Assembly: GCA_947095585.1 (NCBI GenBank)
Contig: OX352763.1
Location: 119,142,287-119,206,286, forward strand
DNA: 64,000 nt
Source: Nephrocerus scutellatus
Taxonomy: Eukaryota > Arthropoda > Insecta > Diptera > Pipunculidae
Direction: 5' to 3'
Positions 33,571 through 42,542 of this stretch are shown piece after piece. The stretch's first letter is position 1, and each line of letters starts with the position of its first letter. Below the pieces are notes generated by a model. The model had not been told where the DNA came from. It made no database searches and was given only the letters and a program-made list of their open reading frames with translations. A program made the translations under genes and the position numbers.

Positions 33571-34940
33571 TCACTGGAAGAATGGATTCGTCGATGCGGA
33601 TGACTTCATGGTGCACAGAATTTGACGTTCCAAATGGAAATCATATTCGAGATCACTTGAAGTGGCTGAGATAGTTGGCAGTGTTGGTATCTGTGTGAAA
33701 ATAGGAAGCAGTAAGACATGGCAGAATAACATCATGAAACTTACATCGAGTTTACTTTGTTGAATTAATATCGGATTAATCTCAAATGGAACGCCATCCA
33801 ATTCCGAATAGGTACCTAAAGTCCCCACAGTAGTAAACGCGTTCGACTTGTTCATTGAAACACCGGCGGCGGCTGTTAGCGGAGGTTTCGGTGCTGGCCG
33901 CAGTGGAGAAATCTGGTAGGAAGATTGAATCTCTTCATAGTCATGATCGCTTGGCACCGGCACCGGGGGAAGCTACAAATTGTCAAGTTATATAGTTTTT
34001 TGCATTGCATTTGCATTTCGAGAATCACACTAACCGGTTGATTTGGATTCCAATTAGACAGATTCAATCGGTTTAGAGCTTTCTCTACTTCGCTATTGTT
34101 ATTGGTTGTATGTTGTGATGATGTTGCTGAGACTGGCACTGACGGTGGTGACACACGAACGGGTATAGCACCGGTTTTATAACAAACTAATATTCCATTT
34201 ATATCGCTGCGAATGGGAATTTTGTAAATAGAAAAAATAAAACATAATCCATCACAGCCACAATACTCACCCAGCTAGCTGGAAGCCCTCTGGAGCAGTT
34301 TTTAATTTGGAACAGAGAATTATATCTGTGACCGCTTGTGTAACTGTTCCTCGCTTTGAAAGCTTGTATGCAATTTGCCGTTTGCGCCAAGCTTTCTGCT
34401 CTGTGTCTGCAGTTCTTGAGAGCAATGAGAATTCCTTGGGTTGGTGATCCTTCTCCGAGATAACTCTGCAGCAAAAAAATAATATAGAAAAAGTTATGTG
34501 TCATAAAATATTCCAGTTGTAAAACAAGATGGCACTGACCTTAGAGTCTCCACAACATACTCGGGCAATCCCTCAGTCTTGGATAAGCACAAGTACCGCG
34601 CTGTTTGCCTACCAAATAGAATATTGTTCTCCCGCCAGAGATCAGCGTCCGAGTCTTGATCGTATGTACGATGAATGGAGGTAAAGTTCGTTGGACATCT
34701 GAAACAGTCGAATATAGATAAAGCACCAAACAGAGGACAACTGACTTACTTCTCATATTCTTCGACAATTTGCAGCGACGTTATTGGCCTGTTATCTGGT
34801 AGAAAACTCATAATCGAATTGAAAACGTTTTTATGGGGCGGGGAAACCACCATCATATTGCCGGTAGCTCCAATGCCCAAGCCCGGTGGAGATGAGACTC
34901 CACCAGCTGGTATTTGAATATGCTTGCCGGCCTTATTCAT
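33571..34940 (-). CDS. Mvb12: Mvb12, ESCRT-I subunit (multivesicular body subunit 12)
   Basis: Six minus-strand exons: 34750-34940, 34540-34698, 34271-34465, 34035-34206, 33745-33972 and 33571-33690. All are GT-AG with consistent phases, giving 354 aa plus a TGA. Family knowledge: MVB12 joins TSG101, VPS28 and VPS37 in ESCRT-I, which sorts ubiquitinated cargo into endosomal vesicles. Visible domains: an N-terminal MABP domain (about 52-205), with SDADLW at 80-85, RYLCLSK and later [16 protein letters not shown] and [12 protein letters not shown]; a Pro-rich linker with RPAPKPP (about 264-270), a plausible SH3 ligand; and a C-terminal UMA domain opening with [10 protein letters not shown] at 297 and ending with the [13 protein letters not shown] helix. 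The start at 34940 is the first ATG of the exon and fits the family length. Introns are 41-85 bp except the last, also short (54 bp). Confidence 0.93.
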
Positions 34941-36099
34941 GCTATGGCGTTGTATTATTTATAAGTTACTGCAATTGCAAACTACATTTAAAGTTTTCGT
35001 CAATGTTTCCCAAACCCAAATGATCTGAAAACAAAAAAAAAAAGAACATCATACAATAAAATCAAGAGAATGAGCACAGAAATATCACAAACAAACGCAC
35101 AATATGCGATTAACAATTAACTTGTTGTATAAGCCAACGACAGAGCACCCAAAGCACCAAAGCGTAAGCAGACTGACAATGGCCGTGCCAACGTAAATTA
35201 ATTAGACTCTTGGTTTGTGCGGCTTAGACAAATATTTCGAGAAGAAATAATATTATTGACTCACTCATTTCATGTAAACAAAAAACGAGTTATGTACAAT
35301 AAAATTTACGAGCTGCGTCAGAGTTAATTGATAAGCAGGAATACTTCTCACAAATTTTGTTGCTGCCTGGATTCCGGAGATTTTTTTCGAATCTATAGGG
35401 AAGCATCTGCAGCGTCGTTGCCCGAAATGGAGCGACAGGAGCCAATCCTTTTAAGAAGCCAGATTTATTCTTTCTTCCGCGTGGTACTTTTGTAGCTAAT
35501 TTTGAAAGCGAATATTAATCAAGATTCTGCGAAATACACAGAACAAAGGACTCCTTCCAGCGCCCCTGGACTTCGTAATCTTGGTGTTATACGAATTGGG
35601 TTTGCTTTTGTTGACGGACTTTGTCAAATTCAAGATTTGACCACATCCTTAGCGGCGACGTCGATATTATTCACCACTGCGTGTTCCACGGGGCTCGACT
35701 TTTATCATAATAATAATTATCCTATATATCGACTTTTGATATTTGTTGATTTCTAATTGATATTAAATCAAAATGAAAAGGCAAATTACTTTTGTATGCA
35801 GCAAACAGCAAACCGTGCCCACTGATGAAAGAAAAAACTACACAAGCACAAGAGACAACACTCTACAAATCACAACTTCGGAATCAGAATTTTTTACGCA
35901 ATCCACTCCACAATCGTTCTCTGTTCCAACAAACAATGTTTTGTTTAAATGGAAAACGGTGGCCGGGCACGGAGACGGACTGAGATCTTACGTTTTTCTC
36001 GTTTTTGCTAATTGCTTTCTGAATTATGACTTCTTTACAGCGTTGCCATATTCTATATTTAAAATTATCGCACAAATCAGTCGTTGACAGTGCTGCCAA
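34941..36099. other. Mvb12 upstream region
   Basis: It should hold the Mvb12 promoter and leader. At 35350-35730 the minus strand shows patches that read like protein (for example KVPRGRKNKSGFLKGLAPV), but in different frames separated by stops. Two plus-strand frames of 84 and 104 codons (35502-35756, 35773-36087) have no recognised domain. I cannot assign a gene here; an old pseudogene is possible. Confidence 0.35.
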
Positions 36100-36202
36100 C
36101 CCTGAATATGGCGATTATCGTACGAGGGGGGAGTAATTTTATCGTATTTAAGCAATAATGACCATAACATCGGAATGGGCCGGAATCTTCAGTAAATGTA
36201 TA
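36100..36202 (+). repeat. Dispersed repeat, copy C (left part, cut by mariner)
   Basis: GGGCCGGAATCTTCAGTAAA followed by TGTATA (36173-36202) matches copy A at 26717-26742. The repeat stops exactly at the mariner border and appears to resume at 37575 with TATTAAATTTTT. Confidence 0.6.
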
Positions 36203-37574
36203 CGAGGGGTGCCGTCAACGTTTTGACGTGACAACATCACACTACAAGGTTTAAGAGGTACATATTCAAAAAGTCGTATGTTAAATGTCCTCTGTTATGT
36301 CACACTTTTAATATCCACTGGGATTTGGTCATTAGGAACTAGAATTTCGGCAACTGTGCCATTTTGAGATGTCCGTTTGTTATTCGTCCACAGACAGATA
36401 GATCTTTGTGTTCTGTTCTTTCGTACCGGGCGTTGTCACGCTCAAAAACCGCGGCCGTGTATCCGACACAGCCTACCCTTTTTAGAAAATGCTAATACTA
36501 GTGTTTTCCGATGCAAATCTCTATGTCAATCAAAAAGGTTAACATTTTTGGAGGTTATGTTTCTCAAAAGTAATCTGTCAGTTCGCATCGCAACATTGTT
36601 TTTTATTTACTTGAAAAATTTAATTCAGTGAAAAATGGAATTATCGCGTGTGATGATTTTTTACGATTTTCGAAAGGAGATAACTCAACAACAGTGCTTC
36701 GAATCACTTCATTCGAATTTTGGCGACGAAGCACCATTCTTGGCTAGGGTTTATAATTGGTACAATGAATTTAAACACAAACGACGTTCACTCAAAAACG
36801 AGCCTCGTGAAGGTCGTCCAAAAACAGCTGATTTGCCAGAAAACATCGATGCTGTGAGAAAACTGATTGAAGAGGATCGGCATGTTACTTATCGGGAAAT
36901 CGAGGCATGCCTATGCATTAGTTACACTAGCTTACATGGTATATACGATCTTACATGAACATTTAGATGCTGGATTCTCCTTTTTTTGACAGACGCACAA
37001 AAAAATGCGTTGAAGGTACTTTCAAAAACGTATACAAGATCGTGACAGAATACTTGCGCATGAGCCAGAAAGATAAGGCAATCGACTGTTTGGGTCTTCC
37101 CATTTGAAAAAAATCCAACAAAAGTTGTGCTAGGTCGGAGCGTTAGGAAGCAAATGGTAACGTGTTTCTTCACGAAAACCAGTCATGTGGCTACTGTGGC
37201 TCTTGAAAATCAAATCAAACAGTCAATTTAGCTTGGTATACCACCATTTCTTTGTCTGAGGTTTTCAACAAATTGAGAGAAAACAACCTAAAACAGCGAA
37301 TCATTTTGCATCACGATAATGCGAGCTCACACAAATCACATCAAACATGTGAGTATTTGAGCACTCAAACGATCGAATTAGTCATCCGCCTTACAGCCCC
37401 GACTTGGAACCCAATGAATTCGTCCTGTTCCCAAAAATCAAAATAAGATGTGTTGACAACGATGCAAAAGATTATAAATCTTAAAAGCGAATATTTTGAA
37501 AAGCAATAAAGCAATTTTTGATGAAAAATTGTAATTTTTATTACTTTTACTAAAAACTTTTACGCCACCCCTCG
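36203..37574 (+). mobile_element. mariner-family transposon with intact borders and broken transposase
   Basis: A 1372-bp element with terminal inverted repeats starting CGAGGGGTG (22 bp, 3 mismatches between ends) and a TA on each side (36201-36202, 37575-37576). The transposase starts at the ATG at 36635 (MELSRVMIFYDFRKEITQQQ). It carries the N-terminal helix-turn-helix region with NEPREGRPKTADLPENIDAV (about residues 50-75), and is frameshifted after about 36940. The central catalytic part is largely lost. A late block has HHDNASSHKS (about 37312), and the last catalytic Asp region (PYSPDLEPNEF, about 37390) sits in another frame. It is therefore inactive, although its ends look mobilisable in principle. 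Confidence 0.88.
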
Positions 37575-37576
37575 TA

Positions 37577-38704
37577 TTAAATTTTTTTTTTTTTTTCTTT
37601 TAATTTTTTTTAATTTAGTTTTTTGTCAAATTTAGTGAAAAAACTAAAATATTTTATCATACACATTTTGTCGATGAGAAAATTTTTTTAATTATCATTA
37701 TCACCGACACAGAATCCTGGCCCAAGACCATTTTGTAAAAATGAAATGAACCGAAATGTGTTTTTCACGTATTTTTACGTTCTTCTCTTATTTATTTACG
37801 CCGCAAACAATCGTTATTCTTGTGGAAAAGCAACAGTGAGCTTATATAACTAGTTGCACAACTAGTAGAATAAATTGCTTAATGGAAAACGGAAATTAAA
37901 AATGTCATATGTCAAAGTTTATCATAATTTAAAACTTTGCGCTTAAACTACGTTCTTCTCTTATTTCTTTACGCCACAAACAATCGTTATTCATGTGGAA
38001 AAAAAAACTTTGGTAAAGTTGCAGTGAGCTTATGAAACTATTTGAAAAATTATGATTTATGGAAAAAGGGAATTAAAAATGTAACACAATGAAGTTTGTC
38101 ACAATTTAAAACTTTGCAGTCAAAACTTAAAACATATCTTCATTGTGCGAGCTCTACAATGGTTTAAGTCTATAGTTTTTTTTTGTGAGATCAGGGTTAT
38201 TTCATTTGTCGCTTCTGCTTTTCAAAGAATTTCAAATGAGGAAAAATGTAATGTAATGTAATGACGCAGAGATCTGTGAATTTCTAAAGCACTTTTTAAT
38301 ATTATGTTTGAAAAGCACTGCCTTTTAGTTTCTTCTATGTGCACACCATTTTGATACGAACGCTTTGCGTCCTTTGTATGAGCAGCAGCGACAGCTGACT
38401 TTTAATAAATTCGAGACTCGCCTATCGAATAAATTGCATGACATTCCTTAGCCCAACGCCAAATTCTACATCACATTCGGTGATTCGGTCGCATGGCTAA
38501 CGAAAACGGATAACGAGAAACAAGTCGTTCATAAAAAAAGTAAAATCAGTGTTTTGCAGTTTTTCTTTTAGTCAGCATAAGCAGACAGCGGAGCCGGTTC
38601 TTTTGCTGTCGGTGTTGGTTTACTTTTTTGTTCGGCTGTTTATAAGAAAGGAGAAAACCTAGACTTTTGCATCAAAAATTCAAATTCAGTAAAAAAGTTG
38701 AGTA
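37577..38704. other. Upstream region of the HMG20-like gene
   Basis: AT-rich DNA containing a tandem duplication (37776-38126, listed separately). The last 300 bases before the ATG at 38705 presumably hold the promoter and leader. No TATA box or initiator could be fixed. Confidence 0.4.
37776..38126 (+). repeat. Tandem duplication, two units of about 173 bp
   Basis: Unit 1 starts at 37776 and unit 2 at 37949, both with TACGTTCTTCTCTTATTT. They run in parallel through ACAAACAATCGTTATTC, CAGTGAGCTTAT, GGAATTAAAAATGT-like sequence and TAATTTAAAACTTTGC. They differ by substitutions and small indels, so the duplication is not recent. Confidence 0.8.
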
Positions 38705-40145
38705 ATGGAAAGTGCAGAAATATCAAAAGATATTGCTTCCGCTTCGGTTGCTGAAGTTAATAAAAAGTCTCCAATGGCGGCGGCGGCGGTGGTGGTTTCT
38801 CCAACTCAAATTCAGACACCACTTACAACAACTACAACTGATCAGTCTCTGGCATTATCGTCTGAGACAATAAATAAATCTGTTTCGGAAAATGCAACAA
38901 CAGCCATATTACCGAATGAAATACAAGCAATGGAAGCCAATATCACTGCAGTTGTTGAAGCTGCCACCGATGATACCTCAACGCCAGAGAGTGTAGCGAA
39001 AATTACTAAGCGCAAAGAAGCCGACGACTCTAAGCGCATTCGCTTGAAGCGACGGAAAATCAAAGTCGCTGGAGCACCAAAAATGCCACTAACAGGTAAT
39101 AGCCGCCATACTCATTTCGAAAATAATTTTTTTTATGGCCGTTGGCTTTTCTATTTAGGTTATGTTCGTTACATGAACGATCGCAGAGAAGAACTACGTA
39201 CTGAAATGCCGGCAAAAACTGCCATGGAACACACAAAAATCATCGGCGAAGAATGGAATCAGTTGTCAGACGAACGCAAGGCTCCATACATGAAAGCAGC
39301 GCAAATTGATAAAGACAGGTAGGTTGGAATATCAAAACTCAACAATTGTAACATCTCTTATACTCCCTAGGTATACGAATGAGTTGAACGCATTCTTGAA
39401 AGATCGTCCTGACATTCTTGCTGCGGAAATAGCTAAGGATAAAGTTCGCAAAAACAATAGCGGCTCAGGTAAATCGGTTCTGGCAGATAAATCGAATAGT
39501 AATACCACCAACACGGGGCATAATCCTAACAAAGTTGGTTTCTCTGCAGCCAACAAAAATATATCTCTAGTAAAAGCAACGAAAATGTTCGCAGCGCCAG
39601 GCAGTGCCACAAATACTCGACGCTTGTCGGTGAATTACTCAACGGCTTCTGCTTTTGTTGCTGCACCTCCATCATTGGTAACCGCAAAACCTCTAACGTC
39701 AGTTTCGGCACCATCTCCAGTCGCAACTCCAGTTCCCGGTAGCATTCCAATTTTCACCGAAGAGTTTCTCGAGCATAATAAAATTTTTGATATGGAACTG
39801 CGCACTTTGCGCAAATCCAAATCCGATTTTGAACAGCAAAATGATGTCCTTGAGAAGCATGTCGAGAATATGAAATTTGGTGTTGAAAAAATGGCTACGG
39901 AAAACGATGAGTTGCAGGAAAAGAATCGCCTGCTTGAAGCATACTTGGAAAAACTTAAATCAAAGCTCGCTCAAGCTCTCTCGGGGTTGGCAATTCCAAC
40001 AGAGCCGAATGGCGCAACAGTTGACAACATTGACAAGTACATGAACGATTTGTACAAAATGGCCACAACAAATACACACGGTCCTGCCAGTCTGAACAAG
40101 GCGAAGGACATTATTCGAAAATTGGACTTACAAATTCAATTATAA
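38705..40145 (+). CDS. HMG20A/HMG20B-like HMG-box chromatin protein
   Basis: Three exons: 38705-39095, 39159-39318 and 39371-40145, with consistent phases, giving 441 aa and a TAA at 40143. Layout: a Ser/Thr/Ala-rich N-terminus; a basic stretch (SKRIRLKRRKIKVAG, about 111-125); one HMG box (about 132-198, YVRYMNDRREELRTE ... WNQLSDERKAPYMKAA); a low-complexity linker; and a C-terminal coiled coil (about 324-395) with heptad Leu. One HMG box followed by a C-terminal coiled coil is the layout of HMG20A/B (iBRAF/BRAF35). In vertebrates these act with the LSD1-CoREST complex on neuronal genes and bind DNA with little sequence preference. SMARCE1-type proteins are the main alternative, but the spacing and coiled coil favour HMG20. 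A poly(A) signal AATAAA lies at 40422. The gene is divergent from Mvb12, 3.8 kb away. Confidence 0.85.
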
Positions 40146-40639
40146 GCATCCACTCGCATTTGGTTTTCGCTTCCTAAATACAAATTTATTTTCATTCCAT
40201 TCTTAAAATGCCATTTATTTCGCTTATAAGATATTTGTTTATTGCCAATAGCCATATGATTAGAAATTTGTCAGTTTTGTTAAAATGTTGTTTAAAATTT
40301 CCGTATTAATTAATTAAGTACGCGTTATAACACTGTGTGTGTTGTACGTTGTATGTGAGTGACCATTGGTGCCCAGCATCAATAGATGAGTTAACATTTA
40401 GTAAAAATTACAATTTATCGAAATAAACAGCGAGATTACAATAAAACTGCTTATAATTTTAGAAAAACTCAAAAGAATCTTTTTTATTTGCATGAAATTA
40501 CCTCAATTATATGATGTATTGTATTATTATTGGTGGTGAACTGAGGAGCCTTGTGGCTCTGCGATCTTAAGGTCTATTGTGCATTGCAGATGTTTTACCA
40601 CACCAGATGATGGGCATACGTCCTTAATGAATAAATGAT
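40146..40639 (+). promoter_or_regulatory. HMG20-like gene 3' UTR with poly(A) signal
   Basis: AATAAA at 40422-40427 followed by a T-rich stretch is a good candidate for the transcript end. The rest is AT-rich and featureless. Confidence 0.5.
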
Positions 40640-41275
40640 TCAATCGAATCTGACATCTGGTTAGAGAACTGTGTGGGTCTTGAGCTATTTAAAGTCTTTT
40701 ATGGGTGCGGACAGGCGGTCAGCCATCAGCAGAATACGGGGAATAACACAGAATGCTCTAGAACTGCAGGGGGCCCTCACCCGTACGTACGCTCACTTTA
40801 TAGAGCTCGAGCTGCACAGCAGTGGCCGATACCATGTCTAAATATAAGGCTGACATAACAGCAATCCAGCACATGCGGTGGACCGCGGACGGGGAATTTT
40901 GTCTTACAAAAATCAGAATATGACATATATTACAGCTGTCATGTGCTCGGTGTAGGGTTTCTAGTCAGCAAAGGAATGAAACCCACCGTTATCGGCTTTA
41001 AAGCAATAAAGAATAAATTAATGAACCTTCGCTTGCGGGGCAAATTTAAAAACATAAGCCTCATAAACGTTCACGCACCTACAGAGGATTCCCCAGGTGA
41101 TGAAAAAGAAGAATTCTTTGAATCTGTCGATCAGGATCTCCATGTCTGCCCACAGTATGATGTAAAAATCCTTCTGGGTGATATGAATGAGCAGCACCTC
41201 TGTGACTATATGCAAGTAGCTGGTGATGTAAAAACAGAATGTCGTCAAGCTTTTGATTAACAGGTAGGAAAATCA
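40640..41275 (+). mobile_element. RTE-type LINE 5' fragment (endonuclease N-terminus)
   Basis: Plus-strand endonuclease/exonuclease/phosphatase-type sequence: MRWTADGEF near 40875, then FKNISLINVHAPTEDSPGD (about 41045-41100) and YDVKILLGDMNEQ (about 41155-41195), where GDMN is an active-site motif. These sequences are often mis-annotated as craniofacial development protein 2. It matches the 5' part of the minus-strand copy ending near 47500. Only the 5' end remains, so it is a deletion remnant rather than a usual 5'-truncated insert. Confidence 0.75.
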
Positions 41276-41309
41276 ATTTTAACTTCTTTAATATTTAATT
41301 TTTAATACG

Positions 41310-41635
41310 CGCTAGCATTTAGACCCCCAACAGATCCTTAAAAGACCCCCAAAAGACCCTTAACAGACCGTAAGACGCCAAAGAGACCACCGAAAAAATA
41401 TAAAAAATCTCAAAAGACCTCCAAAAAGACCATTAAAAAAATTCCTCAAAAGACTTCAAAATACCTCAAAATATTCTCACAATACCTACAAAATGCCCAC
41501 AAAACCTTCAACTGACCACCAAATACCCCCAAAAGACCCTCAAAAGATCCTTAAAAGACCTCCAAAATACCACAAAGAGAACCCCAAAAGGCCCTCCCTC
41601 AAAGGACCCCAAAAAGACACACAAAAGACACGTCA
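41310..41635 (+). repeat. Degenerate C/A-rich minisatellite, period about 10-12 bp
   Basis: Imperfect repeats of a CCCCAAAAGAC-type unit, very poor in T and G on this strand. They run from about 41320 to 41630 between the RTE fragment and the Pdha upstream region. No coding potential. Confidence 0.75.
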
Positions 41636-42542
41636 TAATGCGCTGCAACCTTAAAATTTTACTCCCATCACGCGCAAAGAAGATTCACTTCAAAAATCCA
41701 TCCGCACCGGATTGTCTAATCGAATTCGACATAAAAGTACTAGCAACAATAGATGTTACCCGAGTTCGATTGGAATGTGGAGCACAACTTTTCACTGTAG
41801 TTAATTGAAACTTATGTTAATTTTTTTTGTCCTAAAAACTCTTCCCCAGAGCGCGCTCGAGCGTAGATTTTTTTAACAGTGAAGTCGAAGACGAAAGGCT
41901 AAAATCTTTTGTTTACATTTTTTTGTTGCATGTGTTGTTGTTGTGTCAGTATAAAGAGGGGTAAATCTTCCAAAATATACAGATCTGTTTTCGCTCCACG
42001 GTTGAGTCGTTTTAAAGAAGAAACGAATAAGTTGACAGCCAAAAAACAACACTGGGGCAGAGTTTTACGAAAAGAAAAAACGACATTAAATTGAGCTGCT
42101 GAAGTGAAGAGACTACTGTTCGATTGAAATTCTTCACTTTAAATAAATGTCAATTTAACTCATCCAAAATAACTACACGAGCAGAACATCTCTTCACTTA
42201 CTTCAGTTGCCCAATTACTCAAAATCTTCATCTGTGATGAAGAGTTGTCAATCGAACAGTCTTCTCACTTATGTTACTACAAATAAATTAATTCAGTCCT
42301 ATCGAACGCAGCTGTTGTGTCATTGCTATTTCTACTGATTTATCTACGAGTGTCACGTCAATGCACGTCAAGACTATTTTTTGACAGTTGTTTGAAGTCT
42401 AAGCAGATGTGATATGTGAATTGTCATTTGTCAATAGAGCAAAATTGAAATCTTTTCTGTGTGCTGCCTAGTGCTGTCGTGTTGAGCTTGAGATAAGCGA
42501 GTCAAAATTTATTTATTAAAATTAATAAATCTCGTTGAAAAA
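41636..42542 (+). promoter_or_regulatory. Pdha upstream region with two repeats
   Basis: It holds the presumed Pdha promoter and leader. It also contains an inverted copy (about 41900-42070) of the repeat at 31130-31335 and an inverted-repeat structure at 42102-42270. No core promoter element could be identified with certainty. Confidence 0.4.
42102..42270. repeat. Inverted repeat, possible MITE, upstream of Pdha
   Basis: The left arm AAGTGAAGAGACTACTGTTCGATTG (shown here as 42102-42126) pairs with the right arm around 42246-42270 (AATCGAACAGTCTTCTCACTT), with small gaps. A second, inner match (CTCTTCACTTACTTCAG near 42190) repeats the same motif. Size about 170 bp. Family unknown. Confidence 0.6.

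Noticed and set aside
40943..41260. Host gene resembling craniofacial development protein 2
   Set aside because: The endonuclease sequence matches the 5' part of the RTE LINE copies in the same window; this is a common mis-annotation.
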